From Fusobacteriaceae bacterium (lineage in GTDB: Bacteria; Fusobacteriota; Fusobacteriia; Fusobacteriales; Fusobacteriaceae), in NCBI GenBank assembly GCA_031289425.1, contig JAITPM010000028.1:1-52814 (forward strand): a stretch of DNA of 52,814 nucleotides. The letters are read 5' to 3'. Below, piece by piece: positions 9,167-18,240 of this stretch. The notes beneath the pieces were generated by a model. That model worked only from the letters and a program-made list of their open reading frames with translations, was not told where the DNA came from and made no database searches. Every line of letters starts with the position of its first letter. Position 1 is the stretch's first letter. Position numbers and translations under genes: made by a program.

Positions 9167-10267
9167 ATGAGAAGCTCGTATACAGAAGATGATGTTATTT
9201 TATTATTAAAAGACATAACCGGCCTGATAATACCTAAAAAAACTGATGAAAGAGAAAAACTGATCCAGAGCGGAATACACTATAGTGAAATGTTGCCTCT
9301 TGAAGATAAATTAGGTGAACAATATATCCAAACTTATAAATTAGCACTTAAAAATTATGCCAAATCTACAGCAAACGCAGTTTCTGTTGTATCAGAAAAA
9401 ATATATGAAAAAAATAAAAAAAATAAAAAAAATATAGTGCTGGTGTCTCTAGCCAGAGCCGGTACACCAATTGGGATATTAATAAAACGGTATCTGGAAA
9501 AAAAATATAGAAGTTGTTATATTAAGCATTATTCCATATCAATCATAAGAGGGCGCGGGATAGATAAAAATGCTATGAGCTATATACTTGATAGACATTC
9601 GGCAAGTGATATTCAGTTTGTCGATGGATGGACAGGGAAAGGTGCTATTTTAAAAGAATTGGAAAAAAATATTGCTAAATACCCAAATATATCTCCAAAA
9701 CTTGCGGTCATATCTGATCCGGCAAATATTACTGATATGTGTGGGACTCATGAAGATATATTAATACCCAGTTCCTGTTTAAATTCTACCGTTTCTGGCC
9801 TTATTAGCAGGACATTTTTACGGGATGATATCATAAAAAATTATGATTTTCACGGAGCTATGTATTATGAAGAATTTGAAAATGAAGATGTTTCTTATGA
9901 ATTTATCGAAGAAATAGAAAAGAATTTTGATTTTAATGCTAAAAATAATGTTATAGAAAATAATAAAAACAAAGAAAATATAGACGGAATAATAAACGAA
10001 AATATAAACGGTGTATTGGAAGTAGAAGAACTTGCAAAATTTTATTCTATCAAGGATATTAATTTTATAAAACCTGGGATTGGTGAAACTACTAGGGTAT
10101 TGCTTAGAAGAACACCGTGGAAAATCATAATAAATAAACAATATGAAAATTCCGGTTTTTTGATTCACTTATTTAATTTGGCTATGGAGAAAAAGGTTCC
10201 TATAGAATATTATCCATTAAAAAATTATAAAGCTTGCGGTATTATAAAAAATATTTCTGATATATAG
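9167..10267 (+). CDS. StiP-family (PRTase-like) protein with C-terminal PELOTA-like domain
   Basis: A 366-residue protein starting directly after the TRSP gene stop. The N-terminal ~250 residues match the StiP/PRTase family of ter loci: SLARAGTPIG at about 94-103, HYSISIIRGRGID and FVDGWTGKGAI. The family has been annotated both as a cysteine protease (StiP) and as a phosphoribosyltransferase; the SLARAGTP and GWTGKG loops favour a PRTase fold. Residues about 285-366 form a PELOTA-type RNA-binding-like domain joined by an Asn/Lys-rich linker. It is proposed to act with the TRSP PRTase in making a nucleoside-like product. Confidence 0.82.
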   Translation: MRSSYTEDDVILLLKDITGLIIPKKTDEREKLIQSGIHYSEMLPLEDKLGEQYIQTYKLALKNYAKSTANAVSVVSEKIYEKNKKNKKNIVLVSLARAGTPIGILIKRYLEKKYRSCYIKHYSISIIRGRGIDKNAMSYILDRHSASDIQFVDGWTGKGAILKELEKNIAKYPNISPKLAVISDPANITDMCGTHEDILIPSSCLNSTVSGLISRTFLRDDIIKNYDFHGAMYYEEFENEDVSYEFIEEIEKNFDFNAKNNVIENNKNKENIDGIINENINGVLEVEELAKFYSIKDINFIKPGIGETTRVLLRRTPWKIIINKQYENSGFLIHLFNLAMEKKVPIEYYPLKNYKACGIIKNISDI

Positions 10268-10291
10268 AGATATATAAAACAGTATTTTAGT

Positions 10292-10361
10292 ATCATTTTA
10301 TCTTTGGCGTGTGGTGAATATGTTTAAAAAATTAAAATTGACTAATATTGATGATTATTTT
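10292..10361 (+). repeat. HAD-3'/yceG-5' junction, copy 1
   Basis: These 70 bases align without gaps to 16960-17029 with about 57 identities. The part before the yceG ATG (10292-10319) translates as I-I-L-S-L-A-C-G, matching the C-terminus IILQLACD of the HAD enzyme encoded at 16210, although no HAD gene is present here. It therefore looks like the scar of a HAD gene tail in front of yceG. Confidence 0.7.
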
Positions 10362-12596
10362 AAAAAAATGTCTGAAAGAGAAAACGCAGGCGTTTATTTT
10401 GTTAGAATCATATATTATGGTAAAAAAACAGAAAATTTTTTAAAAAAATATTTACAAGAAATAAAAAATAATGGTATATATATAGAAGGGAAGTTGCAAA
10501 ACCCGGATCTAGAAAAAATAGAATTTTTTAGAACCATTTCAAATAATAGATTTGAACAAAACATAGATTTCTTTATGCATATTTTTTCCAAATTATTGCC
10601 TCAATTGAATTTGACTGAATCCAGAATAATATCGGAAGGTATATATGATATTTTGACCGAAATGAGTTCGACCGGTCAAAGTGAAAATATAATAGAAAAT
10701 TTTTATATAAAACTCATGTGCTGGATCTATTATAGATTTCAAGGAATTCTAAAAGTACTGAATTCTGATAGAACAGTAAAAATACTTTATAATGGAGATA
10801 TTTCTAATCATGAATTAAAATTGATGAGGATGTTTTCCAGAACAGGGTGTGATATTGTTATTTTGGAGCTTAACGGAGATAATGAATATCTAAAATTGGA
10901 TTTGAAATCTGAAATATCGGACATATTTTCTTGTGGTGAATCAGAAAAATTTCCCGATAAATTTTCTATAAAAGAAATCATAAATAATTTGCAATATGAA
11001 CAACAAGTAAATAAAAACATTGAAAGTATAGGTGCATTGCAAATAATCAATACTAACCAATGGATAAAAGATGACGTATTTAGCGCTTCATTGAAAAAAA
11101 ATAAAGAACGAGGAAATGGAGAAAAAGAAACAGAAGATAATACATTTTATAATATATTTGTACAGATAAATGGAGTAGAAAATGTTATAAGTTACAATAA
11201 TGAACTTGTAAAATGGAAATTAAAAATTAATGATTCTAAGAAAAAATTTGTTATCATAGATGGAAGGATAAAAAACCCAGAAACACATGAAGTGGAGAAA
11301 ATCAATAAAAAAACATATGTGAATAATTATGATTTGATAGCTAACCTATCTCAAAATATTTCTTTTACTAAATCTATAGAATTGGAAAAATTGTTAAAAA
11401 AGGCCTTTATAGAATTGATGAAAGAAGAGATAGAATCTACAATATCAAAGTTGCAAAACAGAGGAATATGTATCCTGTGCTGGATCAATAGATATATACC
11501 GCTTTTATTTGTAGATAAAAATCTAACAAGCAATCCTGTTTTTATATATTTTAACGGTAATACCAATGCTAATGATACTTTTTTCTTGAGACTTTTATCT
11601 AGGTTACCTGTAGATGTGTTTATATTATTGCCGGATTTATCTATCAATGGAAGTATAAATGATACAAATTTATTAAAAATAAATCATAATAATTCTCTGC
11701 CAACCGATAAATTCCCTGTAAATGCATCTGAAGTACAATTTGGAACGATTGCTTATCATGCAGAACAGGAGTTGGTGAATGTCCTCTATAGGGATACAGG
11801 TCTGTATAAAAATAAGCAATTTAAAAACGCAATACCGATTACATTGGAGACAACAGCTGAAGAAGTAGATATTTTGTGGAATCAAGAATCTAAATATCGC
11901 CCAAATTTTGAATCTTTTGATGATAAAGTGATGGTTCCGGTAATTTGCTCAAAACTTTTGGGGATTCCTGATAGAAATATAGATGCTTATTGGATAAGAA
12001 TCAAAAAACTTTTGACTGACGATTATATGTTGCTGAAAGAATTTCCATATGTAAAAAGTAAACCTTTGTCCAATGATAAGAATTTTATTTTTTCATTTAT
12101 AAATAACGGAAAGATAGATATCAAGAAAATATTGGATCATCCATCATATAAGTACAAATTTTTAAGAAGAGAAATGCAGGAATACATGTTGACTGGGTTA
12201 CAAAAACTTTTAGATAGCAGGATAATTAAAGGGACTTTCGAAAATGGGACAGAATATAGAATTATAAATCTAATATTGGATTTGAATATAGATTTTGTAA
12301 AACTTTTGAATAGCTATGATTTTACTAAAAAAATCCCTAAATTAGTCTGCATTGATACTACTGAAAATATTGGTACATTGGATGACGGTGTATTAATCGC
12401 TTATGCCAGACAATTGGGGTTTGATATAGTGTTTTTTGTTCCTACGGGATATCAAAGCATAGAGATATATTTTTCAACAAATTTCTTTATAGAACATCAA
12501 ATTGGTGAATATATGTATAATTTGACTGTTCCAAATTTTGATAAAATCAAAAATATTGACAAAGAAAGTATTATTAAAAAATTTTTTAGGCGGTGA
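10320..12596 (+). CDS. yceG: YceG family protein of the Ter system, with duplicated N-terminal domain
   Basis: A 758-residue protein from ATG 10320, chosen over GTG 10311 because the decayed paralog at 16988 starts with the same MFKK-KLT-I-DYF sequence. Residues 1-200 form a partial copy of the YceG fold, related to the N-terminus of the protease fusion at 5473. From about residue 360 there is a full YceG-type region ending with FVPTGYQSIEIYF and HQIGEYMYNL. Between them lies a variable Lys/Asn-rich linker. YceG accompanies TerD and TelA in Bacillus and many anaerobes; its biochemical role is unknown. Its stop overlaps the Shine-Dalgarno of telA. Confidence 0.85.
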   Translation: MFKKLKLTNIDDYFKKMSERENAGVYFVRIIYYGKKTENFLKKYLQEIKNNGIYIEGKLQNPDLEKIEFFRTISNNRFEQNIDFFMHIFSKLLPQLNLTESRIISEGIYDILTEMSSTGQSENIIENFYIKLMCWIYYRFQGILKVLNSDRTVKILYNGDISNHELKLMRMFSRTGCDIVILELNGDNEYLKLDLKSEISDIFSCGESEKFPDKFSIKEIINNLQYEQQVNKNIESIGALQIINTNQWIKDDVFSASLKKNKERGNGEKETEDNTFYNIFVQINGVENVISYNNELVKWKLKINDSKKKFVIIDGRIKNPETHEVEKINKKTYVNNYDLIANLSQNISFTKSIELEKLLKKAFIELMKEEIESTISKLQNRGICILCWINRYIPLLFVDKNLTSNPVFIYFNGNTNANDTFFLRLLSRLPVDVFILLPDLSINGSINDTNLLKINHNNSLPTDKFPVNASEVQFGTIAYHAEQELVNVLYRDTGLYKNKQFKNAIPITLETTAEEVDILWNQESKYRPNFESFDDKVMVPVICSKLLGIPDRNIDAYWIRIKKLLTDDYMLLKEFPYVKSKPLSNDKNFIFSFINNGKIDIKKILDHPSYKYKFLRREMQEYMLTGLQKLLDSRIIKGTFENGTEYRIINLILDLNIDFVKLLNSYDFTKKIPKLVCIDTTENIGTLDDGVLIAYARQLGFDIVFFVPTGYQSIEIYFSTNFFIEHQIGEYMYNLTVPNFDKIKNIDKESIIKKFFRR

Positions 12597-12601
12597 TAGA
12601 A

Positions 12602-13732
12602 ATGGCAATAGATTTTAAAAAAAATGAAAGTGTAGTTTTAAGAGAAGAAAAGTCATCTGATTTTGATGGTTTACAAGCGATTCAATATGATGTCATAGAA
12701 GATAGGAATATGCTATCAAAAGAATTAGCAAATTCAAAGGAAGTAGAAGAATTAGTGGGGCAGATATCTCCATATGACACTACTACAATTGTCTCATTTG
12801 GCGGTGAAACTGCTGAAGGGATTTCAAAATGCTCAGACGTAGTATTAAACAGTATGAACATGTCACAGATAAATGATACTGGAGAAATGTTGAGCGTATT
12901 GAAAAATATAATGGATAAGTTTGATATTGATGAAATAAGAGCAGAACCGGGTTTCTTTAAAAAAATTTTTGGAGATATGAAAAAGCAAATAGAAAAGATT
13001 TTGAGCAAATATCAAACTATGGGGACAGAAGTTGATAAAATTTTCATAAAACTCAAGGAATATGAAAACGAAATTCACCAATCTAATAAAAAATTGGAGA
13101 GTATGTTCCAAGAAAATGTAAAATATTATCATGACCTTTTAAAATATATTCTTGCTGGAGAACATGGTATAATAGAATTGAATGAATATACAGAAAAACA
13201 AAGAATAGAGATGGAACAAACCGGTAAAAGAGAAATGCAATTTGATATTGTAGCACTAGAGCAAGCAAAACAATTGTTGGAACAAAGAGTTCAGGATTTG
13301 AGGATAGCAGAAAATGTTGCTATGCAATCTATACCAATGCTGAAAACTATGCAGTTTAGCAATGTCAATCTTGTTAGAAAGATAAATTCTGCGTTTATAA
13401 TTACTCTTCCGGTATTTAAACAAGCTATATCCCAAGCTATATTATTAAAAAGACAAAAAATACAAGCTGAGGCTATGGATGCTCTTGATAAAAAAACCAA
13501 TGAACTTTTGCTAAAAAATGCTCAAAATACTGTAGAACAATCAAAAATGACTGCCAAAATGGTAACGGGAAGTTCTGTAAAAATAGAGACTTTGGAGCAA
13601 ACATGGAAAACGATAGTCTCAGGTATAGCGGAAACTAAGCAAATAAGTGATAATATGGCTAGACAAAGGGAAGAAGATAAAAAAAGACTCGATATCATTA
13701 AAAATGATTTCAATAAAATGTTTGGTAAATAA
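12602..13732 (+). CDS. telA: TelA/KlaA-family toxic anion resistance protein
   Basis: A 376-residue mostly helical cytoplasmic protein. ATG 12602 is chosen because GGTGA lies 5 bases upstream; the GTG at 12593 would overlap the yceG stop. Family features are the N-terminal SISPYDTTTIVSFG-like region (residues about 45-65), long coiled-coil helices, and the C-terminal QTWKTIVSGIAETKQI segment followed by a basic tail. TelA proteins protect against tellurite and cell-envelope stress together with TerD and YceG; mechanism unsolved. It sits between yceG and two terD genes, the order also seen in Bacillus-type yce operons though with the genes permuted. Confidence 0.9.
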   Translation: MAIDFKKNESVVLREEKSSDFDGLQAIQYDVIEDRNMLSKELANSKEVEELVGQISPYDTTTIVSFGGETAEGISKCSDVVLNSMNMSQINDTGEMLSVLKNIMDKFDIDEIRAEPGFFKKIFGDMKKQIEKILSKYQTMGTEVDKIFIKLKEYENEIHQSNKKLESMFQENVKYYHDLLKYILAGEHGIIELNEYTEKQRIEMEQTGKREMQFDIVALEQAKQLLEQRVQDLRIAENVAMQSIPMLKTMQFSNVNLVRKINSAFIITLPVFKQAISQAILLKRQKIQAEAMDALDKKTNELLLKNAQNTVEQSKMTAKMVTGSSVKIETLEQTWKTIVSGIAETKQISDNMARQREEDKKRLDIIKNDFNKMFGK

Positions 13733-13777
13733 TATATTGCAATATTAAAAAAAATTTAGATTATGGGGATGATGAAT

Positions 13778-14359
13778 ATGGCAATTAATTTAAGTAAAGG
13801 ACAAAAAATTGATTTGACAAAGGGCAATGCAGGATTGAAAAAATTATTGATTGGCTTGGGATGGGATACGAATAAATATGATGGTGGAGCTGATTTTGAT
13901 TTGGATGCTGCAGCATTTTTGACTGGTGCAAATGGAAAGGTAACAACACAGGAAGATTTCGTTTTTTATGGGAATTTAAAACATAAAAGTAATTCTGTAG
14001 AGCATTTGGGAGATAACTTGACAGGAGCAGGAGAAGGAGACGATGAACAAATCAAAGTTGATCTTTCATTGATTCCTGCTAATATTGAAAAGGTAGTTTT
14101 TTCTGTGACTATATATGATGCTGATAAGAGAAAACAAAATTTTGGACAAATATCAAATTCATATATTAGAATCATAGACGAAGAAAAGAGTCAAGAGTTG
14201 ATAAGATATGATCTAGGAGAAGATTTTTCTGTAGAGACGGCTCTTATTGTTGGGGAACTATACAGACATGGGAATGAATGGAAATTTAATGCTATCGGCA
14301 GTGGATTTCAAGGTGGACTAGCAGCAATTTGTAATAATTTTGGTATTGCTACTGAATAA
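13778..14359 (+). CDS. terD: TerD-family calcium-binding stress protein, copy 1
   Basis: A 193-residue TerD domain protein. The start is ATG 13778 ([15 protein letters not shown]), preceded by GGGGATGATG; an upstream in-frame ATG at 13763 overlaps that ribosome site and is unlikely. It has the typical [43 protein letters not shown] and [19 protein letters not shown] motifs. The acidic GDNLTG-GDDE stretch is the known Ca2+-binding region of TerD. It follows telA after 45 bp and lies in the same probable transcript as terD copy 2. Confidence 0.95.
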   Translation: MAINLSKGQKIDLTKGNAGLKKLLIGLGWDTNKYDGGADFDLDAAAFLTGANGKVTTQEDFVFYGNLKHKSNSVEHLGDNLTGAGEGDDEQIKVDLSLIPANIEKVVFSVTIYDADKRKQNFGQISNSYIRIIDEEKSQELIRYDLGEDFSVETALIVGELYRHGNEWKFNAIGSGFQGGLAAICNNFGIATE

Positions 14360-14423
14360 TTTTATTAAGCTAAAATAACGAGTAAAATAATATTAAAAAA
14401 TTGATAAAAGTTGTAAAAAAAAA

Positions 14424-14492
14424 ATGAAAGAAAATTTAGAAGAAAATTTAGAAGAAAATTTGGAAGAAAATTTGGAAGAAAAAATTTGTTAG
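14424..14492 (+). CDS. 22-residue repeat ORF in the terD1-terD2 spacer
   Basis: An ATG frame of 22 codons made almost entirely of an ENLE tetrapeptide repeat, encoded by about four copies of the 12-bp unit GAAAATTTAGAA. Its TAG stop overlaps the AGGAGG ribosome site of terD copy 2. There is no clear ribosome site of its own, so it may be a leader-like element or simply a tandem repeat that happens to be open. A protein product is doubtful. Confidence 0.3.
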   Translation: MKENLEENLEENLEENLEEKIC

Positions 14493-14501
14493 GAGGTAGT
14501 A

Positions 14502-15098
14502 ATGTCAATTAGTTTGCAAAAAGGACAAAAGATAAGCCTTACCAAAGAAAGTAGCGCATTGAATAAAGTAATAATAGGATTGGGTTGGGATCAAATAGAG
14601 CAAAAAGCAGCAGGATTTTCATTTTTTTCTAAGAAGCCTGCTAATATAGATTGTGATGCTTCGGCATTATTGCTTCAAGGCGGGGAAATCAAAGATAAGA
14701 GTGATGTGGTATATTTTGGAAATTTGAAACATAAATCCAAATCTGTAGAACACATGGGTGATAATTTGACTGGAGCAGGAGAGGGAGATGACGAACAAAT
14801 ACTTGTTGAGTTATCTAAAGTTCCTGAAATATATGATAAAATAGTGCTTGTTGTAAATATATATAAAGCATTGGATAGAAATCAACACTTTGGAATGATA
14901 AAGAATGCTTTTATTAGGTTTGTAGATGTCAACACTAAAAAGGAATTATGCAAATATAATCTTACAGATGATTATAGTGGAAAAACTGCAATGATTTTTG
15001 GAGAATTGTACAGACATAATGGTGAATGGAAATTCAGCGCTATAGGTCAAGGTACAAATGATCCGGGGCTTTCTGAAATAATAAAAAGTTATTCTTAA
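14502..15098 (+). CDS. terD: TerD-family stress protein, copy 2
   Basis: A 198-residue TerD domain protein with the ideal ribosome site AGGAGGT 5 bases before ATG. It is clearly paralogous to the upstream Ter[40 protein letters not shown] and GELYRHNGEWKFSAIG. It differs by an insertion (AAGFSFFSKKP) just before the DCDASALLL strand, where the canonical DFDLDA sequence is changed to NIDCDA. The conserved acidic calcium-binding stretch is intact. A strong terminator follows, closing the main ter transcript. Confidence 0.94.
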   Translation: MSISLQKGQKISLTKESSALNKVIIGLGWDQIEQKAAGFSFFSKKPANIDCDASALLLQGGEIKDKSDVVYFGNLKHKSKSVEHMGDNLTGAGEGDDEQILVELSKVPEIYDKIVLVVNIYKALDRNQHFGMIKNAFIRFVDVNTKKELCKYNLTDDYSGKTAMIFGELYRHNGEWKFSAIGQGTNDPGLSEIIKSYS

Positions 15099-15133
15099 AT
15101 AAAATATTTAAAATTTATAGTATGCACTATAGG

Positions 15134-15167
15134 ACGGCTTAGAAAACGTTTTTTTAAGCCGTTTTTT
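15134..15167 (+). terminator. Strong intrinsic terminator after terD2
   Basis: ACGGCTTA (15134-15141) pairs with TAAGCCGT (15155-15162), followed by TTTTT. It separates the TerD genes from the ATP-grasp/HAD pair, which should therefore be read through or have its own promoter. Confidence 0.85.
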
Positions 15168-15195
15168 CCAAATAAAACGGAGATGCAAAAGTTAT

Positions 15196-16200
15196 ATGAA
15201 AAAAATGAATATTTGGTTTAATCATTGGTTCAGTACGGTGTATCATATTATAAATCTTATAAAAAAAGATGTGGATATTAATTTTTTTGTCGTAGGAACT
15301 AATGAACAAGAGGATTCTGTCATAAAGAAAGCCTGTGACTTATGGGAAGTAGAGCCAAGGGGTCTATCCGAAAAGGAATATATAGATTATTCTTTGGAAT
15401 TTTGCCAAAAGTATAAAATTGAAATTTTTGTACCAAGAAGAAATCAATTTATTATTTGTAAAAATATTGAATTATTTGATAAAATCGGTGTAAAAGTATT
15501 AGTCGATAGGGATATCGAAAAACTTAAATTACTTCAGAATAAAAGAACGACATATGAACTTTTTAATGATTTGGAACTGGGATATATTCCGGAATACTAC
15601 TGTGTAAATTCTTTGGATGGTTTCAAAAATGCATATATAAAATTGAAAGAAAAACATGAAAAGATATGTTTTAAATTTGTCAAGGATGAGGGAGGAATGA
15701 GCTTTAAAGTAATAGATGATAATATTGATATATTATATAATGCCTCTCATGCAAAGGTTTCATTTTTAGATATTGCAAATCATTTGGGAAATAGAAAACA
15801 GATACCGGAAATTATGATGATGCCATATTTATCGGGAAAAGAAATCAGTGTGGATTGTTTGGATACAACTGATGGTCTCATTGCAATTCCCAGATTTAAA
15901 ACGAGGGGAAGAGCGGAAGTAATAAAATATGATACTGATATAATCAATATTTGTAGAGCTTTTTTTGATAAATGTGGGATAAAATATCCATGTAATATAC
16001 AGTTTAGATATCATAATGATAATTTGTATTTACTGGAAATAAATACAAGGATGTCCGGGGGAATACAATATTCTTGCCTAGCATCTGGGATCAATATTCC
16101 TAATATTGCAATAAATCAGCTGATTGGAATAAGAAAAAAGTGGATTGGAAATAATGAAGAAAGGAAAATATCATATATAGAAAATCCGATTTTATTATAG
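15196..16200 (+). CDS. ATP-grasp enzyme of the Ter biosynthetic module
   Basis: A 334-residue ATP-grasp ligase. An N-terminal preATP-grasp Rossmann region (NIWFNHWFSTVYHIINLI, PRRNQF) is followed by the ATP-grasp fold with CFKFVKDEGGMSFKV, EIMMMPYLSGKEISVD and the metal-binding LLEINTRMSGG (E281, N283). This matches the Ter-associated ATP-grasp family, with the characteristic N-terminal WFNHWFSTVY. Such enzymes join a carboxylate to an amine or thiol with ATP; the substrate is unknown. A ribosome site (ACGGAGAT) lies 8 bases upstream, and the HAD gene follows after 9 bases. Confidence 0.85.
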   Translation: MKKMNIWFNHWFSTVYHIINLIKKDVDINFFVVGTNEQEDSVIKKACDLWEVEPRGLSEKEYIDYSLEFCQKYKIEIFVPRRNQFIICKNIELFDKIGVKVLVDRDIEKLKLLQNKRTTYELFNDLELGYIPEYYCVNSLDGFKNAYIKLKEKHEKICFKFVKDEGGMSFKVIDDNIDILYNASHAKVSFLDIANHLGNRKQIPEIMMMPYLSGKEISVDCLDTTDGLIAIPRFKTRGRAEVIKYDTDIINICRAFFDKCGIKYPCNIQFRYHNDNLYLLEINTRMSGGIQYSCLASGINIPNIAINQLIGIRKKWIGNNEERKISYIENPILL

Positions 16201-16209
16201 AGGAGAATT

Positions 16210-16986
16210 ATGAATTTATTTGCTTCAGATATAGATAATACATTGATATATTCTTATAAGAGAAATATTGGCTCAAATAAAATTGTTGTGGAAAAAAAAG
16301 ATGAGTTTAATCTATCATTTATGACAGAAAAATCTTTTGCATTGTTATGCAGAATAAATGAAATTGCTACTTTTGTTCCGATTACTACACGATCTATTGA
16401 ACAATATAATAGAATAAATTTTGGGAATAAAGATTTACATAAGTTTGCTCTGGTATGTAATGGTGGAATATTATTGGATTGTGGGAAGTATGATATAGAG
16501 TGGTATAATGAGACTTTGAGAGATATAGAAGAATCTCTTTCGGAACTAGAAAAAGGGAAAGAAATTTTAAGGATAGATAAAAACAGAAATTTTGAAGTAA
16601 GGCATGTGGATAATATGCTTGTCTTTACAAAGAGTGAAAATATTTCTGATACTCTTGGTATTTTGAAGGAAAAACTTGATAATTCATTGGTCGATATATA
16701 TAATAATGGAGAAAAAGTATATATTACTCCAAAAAAGCTAAATAAAGGAAGAGCTCTTTTGAGATTAAAAAAGCTTTTTGGAACAAATGGGACTATTTGT
16801 GCAGGAGATAGTGAAATGGATGTATCAATGTTGGAATGTGCGGATATTTCGATACTTCCGGAAAAACTTTTTACTGATTATACGGATATGTTTAAAAATA
16901 AAACTTATGTTATTCCAAAGGATAGGATTTTTTCTGATGAAATGCTTGAAAAAGTAGAGATTATTTTGCAATTGGCGTGTGATTGA
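16210..16986 (+). CDS. HAD-superfamily phosphatase of the Ter locus (Cof/SPP-like)
   Basis: A 258-residue HAD hydrolase. Motif I is ASDIDNTL with nucleophile D7 and acid/base D9. Motif II Thr lies in FVPITTRS, and motif IV is CAGDSEMDVSM with D200. A cap of about 80 residues is inserted after motif II, as in sucrose-phosphatase and Cof-type enzymes. It starts 9 bases after the ATP-grasp gene (AGAGGAG site) and is the recurrent HAD partner of ter biosynthetic modules, likely dephosphorylating the pathway product. Its last codons overlap the duplicated junction shared with 10292-10361. Confidence 0.85.
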   Translation: MNLFASDIDNTLIYSYKRNIGSNKIVVEKKDEFNLSFMTEKSFALLCRINEIATFVPITTRSIEQYNRINFGNKDLHKFALVCNGGILLDCGKYDIEWYNETLRDIEESLSELEKGKEILRIDKNRNFEVRHVDNMLVFTKSENISDTLGILKEKLDNSLVDIYNNGEKVYITPKKLNKGRALLRLKKLFGTNGTICAGDSEMDVSMLECADISILPEKLFTDYTDMFKNKTYVIPKDRIFSDEMLEKVEIILQLACD

Positions 16987-17029
16987 TATGTTTAAAAAGA
17001 TAAAATTGACAGATATTAATGATTATTTT
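16960..17029 (+). repeat. HAD-3'/yceG-5' junction, copy 2
   Basis: This is the partner of 10292-10361: about 57 of 70 bases identical without gaps. It covers the end of the complete HAD gene and the first 14 codons of a destroyed yceG copy. Confidence 0.7.
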
Positions 17030-17100
17030 ATTTGATCCTATAAGATATAGAAGCATAGAAAAATATTTTTTAAAAAAATTCTTTGGTTGGTGGTCGTAAT
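16988..17100 (+). pseudogene. Gutted yceG paralog (start and end only)
   Basis: From ATG 16988 the sequence reads MFKKIKLTDINDYFI then stops, matching the YceG start MFKKLKLTNIDDYF. Immediately after, in another frame (17030-17100), it reads FDPIRYRSIEKYF then LKKFFGWWS and stop. The first part matches the YceG C-terminal motif FVPTGYQSIEIYF and the second its last residues IKKFF. More than 700 internal codons are missing, so this is the deleted remnant of a second yceG directly after the HAD gene. Confidence 0.75.
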
Positions 17101-17133
17101 TTAACTGATATTTTATAATTATTAAATTAAATT

Positions 17134-18240
17134 TTATATACAAAAAACAGCGTATAAAGGAATAGACTTAATATTATTCTCAAACCCAAAATTTTTCCCT
17201 GATATACGTATACCGTATTGTGGGTTATATTTTGACATGTACACATTTAGACTTTTAGATTGGATACTAGTGCCAGCTTTCACTTCTATAGGGATTATCC
17301 CATCGTTGTTATATAATAAAAAATCTATCTCGGCATTGTTGCCGGAACTCCAATAATAAAGCGGTATACTATTGGAAGTTAAAGCTTGAACCACATAATT
17401 TTCTGCTATGACTCCTTTGAGCATAAAATTTCTATCAAGTAAAATATCAGACAAATTCATATCTAAAAGAGATGTTAAAAGTCCCACATCATTTAAATAT
17501 AATTTGAATTTATTTTCATCAATAAAAGCTTTTAGAGGTGGTTCAACTTTTGTGATATTGTCGCACCTACAGATCATATTGCTAGATGTGAGCCAATTTA
17601 TGGAACTTTCAAAAGTACGTTTGTTAGCATTTTTGTTTATTTCAGAATATTTAAATTTATTATTTTTTCTTGATAAAATAATTGGGATGGATTTATAGGT
17701 TTTTTCTATTTTAACTGCTTCCTGGTTGTTAAAAACGTATTTATTCATATCAGCTAGGTAGGCGATTATAATATTTGAAAGAATTTTTTTATTCCAGGAT
17801 AAAATATCTTCTTTTACTTTCAAATAATTGGAAATTGCCTCAGGCATTCCACCAATACATAAATATGTTCTGTATAAATTTATTAATTGCTCGTGAATAG
17901 GTGTCGGAGAAAGAGAGAAATAAGAATTTCTTATCTCTTCACTCCATATGGTCTTATCTAATGCCCATAAAAATTCTTCAAAGTCAAAGGTATACATATA
18001 TTCAATGATTACTTTACCGACAGGAAAGGAGGATTTAAATCTGTTTATTTTCACACCTAAAAGACTGCCGGCACAGATTATTTTATAAGGTTTAGCACTT
18101 TCACAGAAATATTTTAAGGAACTAATAGCTTCTTCAGATTCCTGTATTTCATCAAAGAAAATAATAGTTTTTTCTGGGATTATTTTTTTAGCTATAATTA
18201 ATTGTATTTTATTTATTTTTTCATAAAAAGAGGAAAATTT
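17134..18240 (-). pseudogene. AAA/DUF4143-family ATPase, 5'-truncated
   Basis: The C-terminal three quarters of an AAA_14-DUF4143 ATPase. The first in-frame ATG is at 18054, but homology continues upstream to about 18240 in the same frame: EKTIIFFDEIQESEEAISSLKYF is the Walker B region (positions about 18110-18180) followed by ICAGSLLGVKINRF. The Walker A/P-loop part is missing and is replaced by the tail of another DUF4143 gene. The DUF4143 end is complete (YYWSSGNNAEIDFLL, IPIEVKAG). Intact members are often stand-alone ATPases of unclear role. Without the P-loop this copy should not bind ATP. Confidence 0.8.

Noticed and set aside
10311-10319. GTG start of yceG at 10311
   Set aside because: The paralogous remnant begins with the ATG-encoded MFKK; the GTG region corresponds to the HAD-tail scar.
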